Assembly: GCF_001412595.2 (NCBI RefSeq) | Contig: NZ_CP012640.2 | Span: forward strand, 3,596,001 to 3,660,000 | Source of the DNA: Massilia sp. WG5 | GTDB taxonomy: Bacteria; Pseudomonadota; Gammaproteobacteria; Burkholderiales; Burkholderiaceae_D | DNA length: 64,000 nt | Direction of reading: 5' to 3' | Shown here: positions 1-9,896 of the stretch, in pieces | Layout of the letters: each line of letters begins with the position of its first letter | Numbering within the stretch: the stretch's first letter is position 1 | Made by a program: the position numbers and the translations under genes | Notes under the pieces: generated by a model | Database searches by the model: none | Told to the model about the DNA's origin: nothing | Seen by the model: the letters and a program-made list of their open reading frames with translations, nothing else

Positions 1-929
1 TAGTACAGCGCCTGGTCGGCATGGCCCAGGGTCACCACCGGCGACTCGTAGGCGCTGATGCTGACGAAACCGACGCTCACCGTCACCCGACCCACCTGCG
101 GGAACTCGTGGTTCTCGACATTGGTGCGGAAGCGCTCGATGATTTTCCACGCATTGTCCAGGGTCGTCGAGCGCAGCAGCACGACGAATTCCTCGCCGCC
201 GAAGCGGAACACCCGGTCCTGGACCCGGAACGATGACTGCATCAGGTTAGCGATCAGGATCAGCACTTCGTCGCCGTACAGGTGGCCGAACTTGTCGTTG
301 ACGGCCTTGAAATGGTCGACGTCGACCACCGCCAGCCACTGTTTTTCCGGGCCGTGCGCCTGGCGCCGCTCGGCCGTGCCGGGCAGGCGCGGATCCTGCT
401 CATGGGCGCTGTGCAGCATGCGCGCCAGCTGGTCGTCGAAAGTCTTGCGGTTGAGCAGGCCGGTCAGGGAATCACGCTCGCTGTAGTCCAGCAGGTTCTG
501 GAAATTCCGGTAGACGCCGACGATGCCGCCGACAGTATGGATGGTATCGCTGCAGAAGGGCTTTTCGTTGTTCAGTTCCAGGCAGGTGCTGGCCTTGTCG
601 CCGAACCAGATCGGCAGCCACAGGGTGCGGCTGCCGTTCGCGCCGCAGGCTTCGGCGCTGGTACGGTGTTCGGCGAGGCAGCGCGCCAGTTCGGGACTCA
701 GGGGTTCGCCGAGGGCGCCCTCATGCACATCTTCGAGGCGGGCTTCGCCGCCGGCATGGATCGAGGCGCGTGCGCGCAGGTATTGCTGTCCAGCCACGGT
801 GGCAATGCTCAGGATGCGTGTCTGCGTGGCGCCGGCCAGTTCCTGCACTGCCGAAATCACGGAGATGTCGAGCATCGCGTGATCGCGGTGGCCGGTCATA
901 TCCACCATGTGTTTCAGAAGCGAGTCCAT
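1..929 (-). CDS. Diguanylate cyclase, GGDEF domain (C-terminus beyond window)
   Basis: This gene synthesises cyclic di-GMP from two GTP. It reads leftwards from ATG at 929 and is open to the window edge, with 309 residues visible. The N-terminal ~160 residues form a GAF-like sensory region with no membrane segment, so the protein is probably cytoplasmic. The catalytic domain follows, with the linker start DSLTGLLNR and the active-site loop GGEEF at residues 244-248. An RVQD inhibitory I-site lies at residues 235-238, five residues before the loop, so product inhibition is expected. The last visible residues (ADQALY) are near the usual end of the domain, so little is missing. It is divergent from the Tad pilus cluster; a regulatory link is inference only. 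Confidence 0.93.
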   Translation of the reverse strand, partial: MDSLLKHMVDMTGHRDHAMLDISVISAVQELAGATQTRILSIATVAGQQYLRARASIHAGGEARLEDVHEGALGEPLSPELARCLAEHRTSAEACGANGSRTLWLPIWFGDKASTCLELNNEKPFCSDTIHTVGGIVGVYRNFQNLLDYSERDSLTGLLNRKTFDDQLARMLHSAHEQDPRLPGTAERRQAHGPEKQWLAVVDVDHFKAVNDKFGHLYGDEVLILIANLMQSSFRVQDRVFRFGGEEFVVLLRSTTLDNAWKIIERFRTNVENHEFPQVGRVTVSVGFVSISAYESPVVTLGHADQALY

Positions 930-1311
930 GTCGTTCTCAGCAATGTAATCCACCGACCTGCGGGCCAAACAGCTGCCTTCGCTTCGCAGGTATCTGGCAT
1001 GTCACAAAGAGCAAGCAAAACAGGATATAGCTTTTTTGCATTCTATGCAATTATGCAAAAGCAATTTTTTTGTCCTCAAGGGATTTCCTCAAGGATCGGC
1101 CTGATCCGATGCGTCGAGCGAACGATAGATGATTCTCCTCGACAAAGAATAGTTCCCATTGGAAAGCTTGTGTGCAGTCAACTTGCCGTACGGCATCAGC
1201 TCCTATAGTGAACTCACTGGCACGGAACGCGGAGCAGCCAACCGTAGAAAGCCTCAAGCAGTGTCTCCGGCCAGCGTTGTACTTACTAACCTACCATATG
1301 GGAGTAATGTC
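930..1311. promoter_or_regulatory. Divergent intergenic region between GGDEF gene and flp
   Basis: This 382-base stretch holds no convincing gene. It is AT-rich around 1020-1075, unlike its surroundings. An imperfect palindrome lies at 1030-1062, with arms GCTTTTTTGCAT and ATGCAAAAGC, and could be an operator or a transcript hairpin. A possible sigma-70-like promoter for flp lies at 1183-1209. Short open frames crossing this stretch have no ribosome-binding site and no recognisable product. Confidence 0.5.
1183..1209 (+). promoter_or_regulatory. Candidate sigma-70 promoter for flp
   Basis: TTGCCG at 1183-1188 and TATAGT at 1204-1209 resemble -35 and -10 boxes, but the spacer is only 15 bases. 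This is the best match I see in the 130 bases before flp, and it is tentative. Confidence 0.3.
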
Positions 1312-1527
1312 ATGAGCAACTTCATCTCTGCAGTCAAAGCCTTCATCGACGACGAGAATGGTGTCACCGCCATCGAGTACGGCCTGATCGCTGCACTCGT
1401 CGGCGTGGCGATGGCGGCGGCAGCGACCACGCTCGGTAAGGAAATTTCAAATACCTTCGATACCGTCAAAAACTCGCTGAGCGATGCACTGTCGGCAGCC
1501 TCGACCACGCCTGGTGGTAACGGCTAA
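1312..1527 (+). CDS. flp: Flp/Fap-type pilin (major Tad pilus subunit)
   Basis: A 71-residue prepilin that is processed and polymerised into the Tad (Flp) pilus. It has a short hydrophilic leader, a glycine cleavage site before VTAIEYGLIA (the Flp motif with E and Y at +5/+6 of the mature protein), then one hydrophobic helix of about 20 residues and a short polar tail. The start at 1312 is chosen because GGGAG lies 8 bases upstream and the leader then has the usual length; a longer in-frame reading from 1159 has no such support. It is the first gene of the Tad cluster and is followed by its own intrinsic terminator, which would let pilin mRNA exceed the rest of the operon. Confidence 0.95.
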   Translation: MSNFISAVKAFIDDENGVTAIEYGLIAALVGVAMAAAATTLGKEISNTFDTVKNSLSDALSAASTTPGGNG

Positions 1528-1538
1528 TTGAGCCACAG

Positions 1539-1569
1539 CCCTCCGGGTCCCTGCCCGGAGGGTTTTTTT
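1539..1569 (+). terminator. Intrinsic terminator after flp
   Basis: Nine-base-pair perfect stem (CCCTCCGGG at 1539-1547 with CCCGGAGGG at 1554-1562), six-base loop, then seven T. It lies 12 bases after the flp stop and just before tadV, so partial readthrough probably sets the pilin-to-machinery ratio. Confidence 0.92.
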
Positions 1570-1582
1570 GTGGGAGGTTGGC

Positions 1583-2107
1583 ATGCCCATCGAACAGTAT
1601 CTTGAAGTGGCCCTGCTTCTGCTGGTGAGTATCAGCGCACTCAATGACCTCGCGACACGCCGTATCCCGAATCGCCTGTTGCTGGCTGGCCTGGGGTGCG
1701 CACTGCTGTTGCGCGCAATCTCTACCGAGCCCGGAACAGCCCTGCTCGCCGCCTTTGGCGGCATGGGCGTGGGTTTCGCCTTGTTCCTGCCGTTTTACCT
1801 GGTAGGCGGGATGGCAGCGGGGGACGTCAAGATGATGACCGTGGTCGGCGCCTTTACGGGCGTGCCGGACGCAATCGTGATTGCCATTTCCGCATGGTGC
1901 ATCGGTGGCGTCATGGCGATCCTGCTGATGCTGGTACGCGGACGTCTGCGCCTGGCCGTCGGCAACATGTGGCAAATCATCCGTGGAGCAACGATGCGCC
2001 ATGCAGGCATGGGCGCGCCGCTGGCGCCCACGAGTGCCGGTTCCATGCCGTATGGGCTCGCGATTGCGGCTGGCACAGTCGCGGTTCTGGTTCGCCATTA
2101 TGGCTGA
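1583..2107 (+). CDS. tadV: Prepilin peptidase TadV/CpaA (A24 family)
   Basis: A 174-residue inner-membrane aspartic peptidase that cleaves the Flp prepilin leader. It has several hydrophobic helices. The two expected catalytic aspartates are visible: D22 in LNDLATRRIPN and D81 in the GDVK motif (residues 80-83). It lacks the N-terminal methyltransferase domain of GspO/PilD, as expected for the short TadV/CpaA class. The ATG at 1583 is chosen because GGGAGG lies 6-11 bases upstream; an in-frame TTG at 1568 falls inside the flp terminator. Confidence 0.9.
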   Translation: MPIEQYLEVALLLLVSISALNDLATRRIPNRLLLAGLGCALLLRAISTEPGTALLAAFGGMGVGFALFLPFYLVGGMAAGDVKMMTVVGAFTGVPDAIVIAISAWCIGGVMAILLMLVRGRLRLAVGNMWQIIRGATMRHAGMGAPLAPTSAGSMPYGLAIAAGTVAVLVRHYG

Positions 2108-2200
2108 GTTCGCTCTTGGCGAAACGCAAGAGTGGGCCGGGGGACGGTCGCTAGAATCAATCTGACCCGTTTCGGAAAACATGCAAGTCTGGGGGATCCG

Positions 2201-3562
2201 ATGATTGAAACGCTATCGACAGGCAGTACCGCGACGGCGCCGCGCGCCGCGCAACCGGTGCCGCTGGGCAGCCCGGACATTGCTCCGATCCTGCCGCGTC
2301 AAGCCAAGACTGTACGCGACACCGGCCTGGAACCACGCTTCGTCACCGACCTGGTGCTCAAGTCGATCCAGGTGATCGGCAAGGCGCCGCTGCCGGTCCT
2401 GGCGGGCAAGCTGAGGCTGTCGATCAGCGTGCTGCGCGAGGTGCTCAATCCTATGATTGCCGAGCAGCAGGTAGAAGTGGCCTGGTGCGGCGAATCCGAC
2501 ATCGATATGCAGTATCAGCTGACGCCGATCGGCCAGCGCGGCGCGGCCGACGCGCTGGCGCGCTGCCGCTATGTCGGCCCGGCGCCGGTCACGCTGGCGT
2601 CCTACCGTGCAGTGGTCGAGCGCCAGGCGCTGCGCCATGCCGATGCCGAGCGCACTACGCCAGCCCAGCTGGCCGCCGCCCTGGGCGAGGATGGGCTGTC
2701 GCCGATCACCCGCGACGTGCTGGGGGCCGCATTGTATGCGCGCCGCACCCTGCTGCTGCACGGACCGTCCGGCAGCGGCAAGACCCAGCTGGCGCACAAG
2801 CTCGGACGGCTGCTGCCGGGGGCGATCGCCGTTCCCTACGCCCTCATCGTCGGGCGCCAGGTGATCCGGTTGTACGACCCGGCGCTGCACGTGGCGCCGC
2901 CGCCGCTTCCGCGCCAGCAGGAAGAACGCCGCAGCTGCGACGCGCGCTGGATCGTTTGCCAGCGTCCGCTGGTGCACGTCGGCGCCGAGCTGGGACGCGA
3001 GATGCTGGATTTGCGCTACGACGTCGAGGAAGGCGCCTACCATGCCCCGCCGCACCTGCAGGCCAACAATGGGATGTTGGTGGTCGACGACGTCGGACGC
3101 CAGCGCATTCCAGCCGCCGAACTGCTCAACCGGTTCATCGGTCCGCTGGATTCCGGCGAGGACCAGTTAACCCTGCAGGGCGGCCAGGCAGAAACTGTGC
3201 CGTTCGATGTTTCCGTAGTGTTCGCGACCAATCTCGCGCCGTGCACCGTGTTCGATGATGCGGCGCTGCGCCGTATCGGTTACAAGGCTGCGATCGGCCC
3301 CTGGTCGCCGGCTTCCTACCGCGCGTTGTTGCGCCGCCAGTGCCGGATGCGTCGCATCGACTACGACGAAAGCGCAGCCGATCACCTGATCGAGAAGCTG
3401 CACATGCAGTCCCGGCGTGCGCTGCTGGCATGTTATCCGGGCGAGCTGCTCGACCGGATCGCCGATTTCGCCGGCTTTGCCGGCATCCCGCCGCGCCTGA
3501 CCATGACAGCGGTCGAGCAAGCCTGGCGCAGCATGTTTATCGCCTGCGACACGGAGGCATGA
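2201..3562 (+). CDS. AAA+ ATPase with N-terminal helical domain, Tad-cluster associated
   Basis: A 453-residue protein. Residues ~45-130 look like a winged-helix-type module, followed by a MoxR/dynein-like AAA+ core with Walker A GPSGSGKT (188-195) and Walker B VVDD (294-297). A conserved block with DDAALRRIGYK resembles sensor/arginine-finger positions. I recall similar stand-alone ATPases beside pilus genes in deltaproteobacteria and Chloroflexi. It is not the assembly motor (that is cpaF) and not CpaE; its role is unknown. ATG 2201 follows GGGGG at 2191-2195; an upstream in-frame start at 2132 lacks such a site. It abuts cpaB with no spacer, so the two are co-translated. Confidence 0.8.
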   Translation: MIETLSTGSTATAPRAAQPVPLGSPDIAPILPRQAKTVRDTGLEPRFVTDLVLKSIQVIGKAPLPVLAGKLRLSISVLREVLNPMIAEQQVEVAWCGESDIDMQYQLTPIGQRGAADALARCRYVGPAPVTLASYRAVVERQALRHADAERTTPAQLAAALGEDGLSPITRDVLGAALYARRTLLLHGPSGSGKTQLAHKLGRLLPGAIAVPYALIVGRQVIRLYDPALHVAPPPLPRQQEERRSCDARWIVCQRPLVHVGAELGREMLDLRYDVEEGAYHAPPHLQANNGMLVVDDVGRQRIPAAELLNRFIGPLDSGEDQLTLQGGQAETVPFDVSVVFATNLAPCTVFDDAALRRIGYKAAIGPWSPASYRALLRRQCRMRRIDYDESAADHLIEKLHMQSRRALLACYPGELLDRIADFAGFAGIPPRLTMTAVEQAWRSMFIACDTEA

Positions 3563-4417
3563 ATGAAGAACAAGCGCGCCCTTATCGTGATGACGATTGC
3601 CATCCTGTTCGGCCTGGCGGCGGTGGTATTCGCCTCGCGCTGGCTCCTGAACCAGCCGGGTGGCGCCAGCGGACGGATCGCCGTCGCGAACGCCGATATC
3701 AGTCTTGGACAACGCCTTACGCCGGAAATGTTCAGGCTGGCCGAGTGGCCTGCCGAAAGCGTGCCGAAAGCTGCGTTCACCGATCTGCAAAAACTCAGCG
3801 GGCGGGTCCTCAAGAGCAACCTGCTGATGGGCGAGCCGATCAGCGAAACCAAACTGGCGCCAGCCGGCACCCTGGGCGGGCTGTCGGCCCTGATCACCGA
3901 AGGTAAACGCGCCATCACCGTGCGTGTGAACGACGTCATCGGCGTGGCTGGCTTCGCGTTGCCCGGCAATTATGTCGACATCATCGTCAGCACCCAGAAG
4001 GAAGCCTCGCCCGGTTCCGATTCGCGTGAGCAGAACATCTCGAAGATCGTGCTGGAGCGAATCCTGGTGCTCGCTGTCGCCCAGGAAGTCAACCGCGATG
4101 AGACCAAGCCGAAGGTGGTCAATGCGGTGACGCTGGAAGTCACGCCGGAACAGGCCGAAAAGCTCGACCTGGCGCGCAGTGTGGGCACGCTGTCCCTTGC
4201 ACTGCGCAATCAGATCGACCCGCAGTCGGCCAGCACCCTGGGCGCCACCAAATTGACCCTGCTGCCGGAGGTCAAACCGTCGGCTCCGCCCAAGCCCGCT
4301 CCCAAGCCGGCCCCGGCGGCACGTCCGGTGCCGGTGGTGGTCAAGGTGGCGGCGCCGGTACGGCGTGACTGCGTCAGCGTGCTCAATGGCCTGCGTGTGA
4401 CGCAGGAATGCTTCTGA
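3563..4417 (+). CDS. cpaB: Flp pilus assembly protein CpaB/RcpC
   Basis: A 284-residue periplasmic-facing protein of the Tad machine, thought to stabilise the secretin channel. One N-terminal membrane helix (about residues 6-25) is followed by a SAF-like domain (about 38-105, containing VANADISLGQRL) and then the RcpC region. The C-terminal 60 residues contain a proline/alanine/lysine-rich linker (APPKPAPKPAPAARP) and a short tail with two cysteines (DCVSVLNG...ECF) that may form a disulfide. ACGGAGG is placed 5-11 bases before the ATG, inside the end of the ATPase gene. Confidence 0.9.
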   Translation: MKNKRALIVMTIAILFGLAAVVFASRWLLNQPGGASGRIAVANADISLGQRLTPEMFRLAEWPAESVPKAAFTDLQKLSGRVLKSNLLMGEPISETKLAPAGTLGGLSALITEGKRAITVRVNDVIGVAGFALPGNYVDIIVSTQKEASPGSDSREQNISKIVLERILVLAVAQEVNRDETKPKVVNAVTLEVTPEQAEKLDLARSVGTLSLALRNQIDPQSASTLGATKLTLLPEVKPSAPPKPAPKPAPAARPVPVVVKVAAPVRRDCVSVLNGLRVTQECF

Positions 4418-4436
4418 ACCTGTCTGGGGTAATGCC

Positions 4437-5978
4437 ATGAACGGATGCCTGATGCATACGCCGATTGTCCGCAGCCTGCTTGCCGCCGGCCTGGCGCTGG
4501 TGGTCGCCGGACCTGCGTTCGCCGCCTCCAAGTCCGCTGCACAGAGCGCCGAGAATGCCGCGCAGGCCGCACCGGCGCGCACCGAAATCGGGCCGAATTG
4601 CCAGGGCGAGGCAGCGCGGCCCGCCCAACTGTCCCTGGAAATGGGCAAGTCAAGGCTGATGCGCCTGCCCGAAGCGGTCCAGCACCGCAGCGTCGGCAAT
4701 CCGGCGATCGTGCAAGCGCTGATGGTGTCGCCGGACACCCTGTACATTGCCGGCATCGATGTCGGCACGACCAATATGATCGTGCAGGGTAAAAGCGGCC
4801 TGTGCAGCGTACTCGACATCACGGTCGCGATGGATCCTTCGGCGCTGCAGGCCACGCTGGCAGCCGCCATGCCGGAAGAACGGGATATCAAAGTCATGGC
4901 CGCGGCCGACGCCCTGGTGTTGAGCGGTACCGTGAGCGATGCCGCTGCGGTAGCCCGCGCGATCGAACTGGCTGGCGCGTACGTGCGGCGGCCACTGCGC
5001 ATGCTGCCCGGCCTCGACAAGGACGATATGCCCGCTGGGCAGGGCGGAAGCGGCGGCGCCAACGCGGCCGGCGCCCGCGTGATCAACCTGCTGTCCGTCA
5101 GCGCCCCGCAGCAAGTCCAGCTGGAAGTCAAAATCGCGGAAGTGTCGAAAACCCTGCTCGAGCGGCTGGAAGCCGGAGCAACCTGGCGGTTCAGCTCCGG
5201 CAGCTGGGGCGCGACGCTGTTGTCGAACTTCCTCACGGGCACCTCACACAGCAGCCTTGAGGCAAGCAAGGGTGTCGGCAAGAACCTCACCCTCGCAGCC
5301 GACAAGCAGGACGGCCTGGTGCGGATATTGGCCGAGCCGAATGTAATGGCCATCAGCGGCCAGGAAGGGACATTCCTGGCCGGTGGCAAGTTCTACGTGC
5401 CGGTACCGCAAGATAACAGTCGCGTGACGCTGGAAGAGAAAGAGTTTGGCGTCGGATTACGCTTCACGCCGACGGTGCTGGGAGGCGGGCGCATCAACCT
5501 GCGTGTCGCACCCGAGGTCTCGGAGTTGTCGCGGGAAGGCATCGGCTTCTCGGCCAACGGCTCGTCCGCCGTTTCGGTCCTGCCGGTCGTGACCACGCGC
5601 CGCGCCAGCACTACCGTCCAGCTGTATGACGGCCAGAGTTTTGCGATCGGCGGCCTGATCAAGAATAACGTGGTGACCAACCTGAAAGGCCTCCCCGTGC
5701 TGGCGGACTTGCCGGTGCTGGGCGCGCTGTTCCGCAGCACCGACTACCAGCAGGATCGCACCGAACTGGTGTTCGTGATTACCGCCCACCTGGTCAAGCC
5801 GCTGCCTGGCATTGGCTACCAGCTGCCGACCGATAAGGTAGGCGAGCCTTCGCGCGGCGCGCTCATGCTCGGCGGCCGGCTGGATGGCGCCGCACCCGAG
5901 ACCACGACGGCGGCAGCGTCGACGCCGATGCCGGTGCCGCCGGCGTCGCACAGCACCGGTGGTTTCGAATTGAAATAG
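4437..5978 (+). CDS. rcpA: Tad secretin RcpA/CpaC (outer-membrane channel)
   Basis: A 513-residue secretin forming the outer-membrane pore for the Flp pilus. A signal peptide ends near residue 31 (VAGPAFAAS). The N-terminal pilus-secretin domain (about 60-130) includes LEMGKSRLMRLPEAV, followed by a BON-like module, then the secretin core from about 220 to 450 with the typical end QSFAIGGLIKNNV...LPVLADLPVLGALF. The last 60 residues are alanine/threonine-rich. It sits between cpaB and a small lipoprotein gene, 19 bases after cpaB. Length fits CpaC homologues. Confidence 0.92.
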   Translation: MNGCLMHTPIVRSLLAAGLALVVAGPAFAASKSAAQSAENAAQAAPARTEIGPNCQGEAARPAQLSLEMGKSRLMRLPEAVQHRSVGNPAIVQALMVSPDTLYIAGIDVGTTNMIVQGKSGLCSVLDITVAMDPSALQATLAAAMPEERDIKVMAAADALVLSGTVSDAAAVARAIELAGAYVRRPLRMLPGLDKDDMPAGQGGSGGANAAGARVINLLSVSAPQQVQLEVKIAEVSKTLLERLEAGATWRFSSGSWGATLLSNFLTGTSHSSLEASKGVGKNLTLAADKQDGLVRILAEPNVMAISGQEGTFLAGGKFYVPVPQDNSRVTLEEKEFGVGLRFTPTVLGGGRINLRVAPEVSELSREGIGFSANGSSAVSVLPVVTTRRASTTVQLYDGQSFAIGGLIKNNVVTNLKGLPVLADLPVLGALFRSTDYQQDRTELVFVITAHLVKPLPGIGYQLPTDKVGEPSRGALMLGGRLDGAAPETTTAAASTPMPVPPASHSTGGFELK

Positions 5979-5987
5979 GAGAACGCG

Positions 5988-6266
5988 ATGCCCATCAGAT
6001 CCAACCAGCTCATGCTCCTGGCCTTGCTGGGCGTGACCCTGCAGGGATGCAGCTCGACCCCACGCTTCAACGACCATTTTGGCGCCTCCGTTCGCGCCAA
6101 CCTGGCGGCCCAGGTGATCGATCCGGCGGCAGCCGCGAACACCAGTCCCGCCTCCGGCGTGGACGGCGCTGCCGCCCGCGCGGCCCACGAGCGCTACCAG
6201 CGTTCGTTCAAGGAAACCGATGCCAGCGCGGCCAGTCCGCTCGTCGGCGGGAATGGCCTGAAATGA
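5988..6266 (+). CDS. Mini CpaD-like pilus lipoprotein
   Basis: A 92-residue predicted lipoprotein with lipobox LQGC (Cys21). The mature part contains FGASVRANLAAQVIDPAAA, which resembles the conserved C-terminal signature of CpaD/RcpB (fGca..rNLAamVadPaDL), but the ~150-residue N-terminal domain of full CpaD is absent. It sits exactly where cpaD is found, between the secretin and cpaE genes. I infer it is a reduced CpaD acting with the secretin in the outer membrane. A hypothetical lipoprotein of other function cannot be excluded. GGAGAACGCG precedes the ATG. Confidence 0.7.
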   Translation: MPIRSNQLMLLALLGVTLQGCSSTPRFNDHFGASVRANLAAQVIDPAAAANTSPASGVDGAAARAAHERYQRSFKETDASAASPLVGGNGLK

Positions 6267-6350
6267 GAAAGTGCCTGCCGCCCTGGCTTGAGCACATCGC
6301 CCTGTCCCAACCCAACATGGACCCGACCGAATGCCGTTCCGAGGACCCCA

Positions 6351-7526
6351 ATGAAAGCCCTCCTGATCAGCCGCGACACACAACTCTACGCGGAGATCGC
6401 TTCCCAAGGCGCGGCACGCGTACCGCCGTTGAATGTGTGCGCCAGCCGCGCCAGCCTGCGCGATGCGCTCGACCGTCCGCTGGCTGAAGCCCCCGCCCTG
6501 GTCATCGTCGACACCAGCGAAGCCGATACCGCCGACGGTGACCTGCTCGAACGCCTGACCCGCCATTACGCAGCAGCGCACTTCATGCTGCTGACCGACA
6601 ACCATCATCCGGAGCTTCTGATCCGCGCCATGCGCGCCGGCGTGCGCGAGGTGCTGCCGCTGCCGCTGGTACACCGGGCGCTGCACGAAGCGATCGATCG
6701 CGTCGCCTCCAGTACCGGCAGCGCGTCGACGCGCGACGGCAAAGTCCTCGCCTTCATCGCCTGCAAGGGCGGCAGCGGTGCGACCTTCATTTCGACCAAC
6801 TTCGGCTATGCACTGGCGACCCTGGCCGATAAAAAAGTCCTGCTGATCGACCTGAACCGCCAGTTCGGCGACGCCACGCTGTACGTGTCGGACCAGAAGC
6901 CGGCCATGACGCTGTCGGACGTCTGCCGGCAGATCGCGCGCATCGATGGCCCGTTCCTCGAATCATGCCTGGTGCATGTGGCGCCCGGATTCGGCGTGCT
7001 GGCCGCAGCCGATGACCCGGGCCAGACGAGCGAGTCCAAGCCCGAGCACATCGATACCATCCTGCGCGTCGCGCGCCAGCACTATGACTTCATCCTGCTC
7101 GACGTCGGCCGCCAGATCGACGCGGTCTCGCTGCGCGCGCTGGACAGCACCGATGCGATCTACCCCGTGCTGCAGCTGGCATTGCCCGATATCCGGGATG
7201 CCCGCCGCCTGCTCGACATCTTCCGCTCGCTCGGCTACGTCACCGACCACATCCGACTGATCGTCAACCGCTACGAGAAAGGCGGCCGGCTCCGCCTGCA
7301 GGACCTGCACGCGGCGCTCGGCGCGGAAGTACTGCATACCGTCCCCAACGATTACGTCGCCGTCACCGATTCGGTCAACCAGGGTATCCCGGTCCTGCAG
7401 CTGTCGCGCGGCAGCGCAGCCGCGCGCAGCCTGGCCGATCTGGTCGAGGTGATCACGGCGCGCCGCGTCACCGAGACCAAGGGCCTGTTCGATCGCCTGT
7501 TCGGACGCGGCGAAGGTGATGATTAA
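6351..7526 (+). CDS. cpaE: Pilus localisation ATPase-like protein CpaE/TadZ
   Basis: A 391-residue protein that in other Tad systems localises the pilus machine at the pole. Residues 1-115 form an atypical receiver-like domain, then a MinD/ParA-like domain. The nucleotide loop reads CKGGSGAT (138-145): the deviant lysine K139 is kept, while the usual P-loop lysine is A144, a substitution also seen in other CpaE/TadZ proteins, so ATP hydrolysis is probably weak or absent. ATG 6351 is chosen since GAGGA lies just upstream and the receiver fold then starts correctly with MKALLISRD; an upstream in-frame start at 6288 is less likely. Confidence 0.9.
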   Translation: MKALLISRDTQLYAEIASQGAARVPPLNVCASRASLRDALDRPLAEAPALVIVDTSEADTADGDLLERLTRHYAAAHFMLLTDNHHPELLIRAMRAGVREVLPLPLVHRALHEAIDRVASSTGSASTRDGKVLAFIACKGGSGATFISTNFGYALATLADKKVLLIDLNRQFGDATLYVSDQKPAMTLSDVCRQIARIDGPFLESCLVHVAPGFGVLAAADDPGQTSESKPEHIDTILRVARQHYDFILLDVGRQIDAVSLRALDSTDAIYPVLQLALPDIRDARRLLDIFRSLGYVTDHIRLIVNRYEKGGRLRLQDLHAALGAEVLHTVPNDYVAVTDSVNQGIPVLQLSRGSAAARSLADLVEVITARRVTETKGLFDRLFGRGEGDD

Positions 7527-7545
7527 TTCCTGAAGGAGCAGCCCC

Positions 7546-8889
<1,344 letters not shown>

Positions 8890-8908
8890 GCCGTTCGCGG
8901 AGCCGCAC

Positions 8909-9886
8909 ATGGACACTCTTTTCTACGGTTTTGCCGTCTTCCTGTTCGCCGCCGTGATCCTCGGCATCGAGGGCGTGTACCTCTGGTGGATGAACTCCCA
9001 TGGCGCTGCGGCCCAGCGTGTAGCGCGGCGCCTGCAGATGATGTCGGGAGGCCCGGGTCGTTCCAGCGAGCGCATCTCCATCCTCAAGCAGCGCCGCTTC
9101 AGCCGGCACGACGTCGTCGACCAGGTGCTGCACCGCATCGCCCTCGTGCACCGCCTCGACCGGCTATTGGTACAGTCCGGCATGAAATGGACGGTCGGAC
9201 AATTCCTTACGTGGACCGGCGTGATGCTCCTTGCCGCCGCCCTGATCGTCTTGCGATGGCCGATTCCGCTGCCGGTGCGCTTCGGCATGATATTCCTGTT
9301 CGCCCTCACGCCCCTGTTCCTGGTGCGGCGGGTGCGTGCACGGCGCCTGACCACCATTGAAGAGCAGTTGCCGGACGCGGCCGACTTCATCGCGCGCGCG
9401 CTGCGCGCAGGACATTCCTTCACCAATGTTCTGCAAATCGTCGGCAACGAACTGCCGGAGCCCCTCAGCAGCGAGTTCCGTATCGCCCGCGAGGAAATCA
9501 ACTATGGGGTGCCGATGAGCGAAGCGCTGCACAACATGGCCGCCCGGATCCCGCTGACTGACCTGCGCTACCTGATCATCGCCGTGCTGATCCAGCGCGA
9601 GAGCGGCGGCAACCTTGCTGAAATCCTCGGCAATATCAGCCACATCATTCGCGGCCGGCTCAAGCTTGCCGCCCAGGTAAGGGTCTTGTCGGCGGAAGGG
9701 CGCATGTCGGCCCGGATCCTGCTGCTGCTGCCGTTTGCCGTCTCCGCCATGCTGTTCGTGGTCAATCCCACCTATGTCAAGATCTTGTGGACCGATCCGT
9801 CCGGCATCAGGCTGGTCTGGTATGCGCTGGCGATGATCCTCGTCGGTGTGATCTGGCTGCGCAGGGTAGTTCGTATCCGGATCTAA
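8909..9886 (+). CDS. tadB: Tad inner-membrane platform protein TadB
   Basis: A 325-residue GspF-family membrane protein that with TadC forms the platform on which CpaF acts. It has a membrane helix at residues 3-24, a pair near 92-130, a cytoplasmic T2SSF domain (about 150-275, with PDAADFIARALRAGHSF) and C-terminal helices after about residue 265. It lies in the operon directly after cpaF, with 19 bases between them. Confidence 0.93.
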   Translation: MDTLFYGFAVFLFAAVILGIEGVYLWWMNSHGAAAQRVARRLQMMSGGPGRSSERISILKQRRFSRHDVVDQVLHRIALVHRLDRLLVQSGMKWTVGQFLTWTGVMLLAAALIVLRWPIPLPVRFGMIFLFALTPLFLVRRVRARRLTTIEEQLPDAADFIARALRAGHSFTNVLQIVGNELPEPLSSEFRIAREEINYGVPMSEALHNMAARIPLTDLRYLIIAVLIQRESGGNLAEILGNISHIIRGRLKLAAQVRVLSAEGRMSARILLLLPFAVSAMLFVVNPTYVKILWTDPSGIRLVWYALAMILVGVIWLRRVVRIRI

Positions 9887-9896
9887 GGAGCCAACG

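Noticed and set aside
1211..1240. Sigma-54 promoter (TGGCAC at about 1219) for flp
   Set aside because: The -12 GC element is not at the required distance from the GG of TGGCAC.
3167..5389. A 740-residue open frame on the minus strand opposite cpaB and the secretin
   Set aside because: It is antisense to well-supported Tad genes, its translation is rich in Arg/Ser/Ala without family motifs, and GC-rich DNA commonly gives such frames.
6263..6487. Possible small gene starting at ATG 6263 overlapping the mini-CpaD stop by four bases
   Set aside because: The overlap looks like coupling, but nearly two thirds of it runs through cpaE in another frame and the product (Arg/Pro-rich) has no motif.
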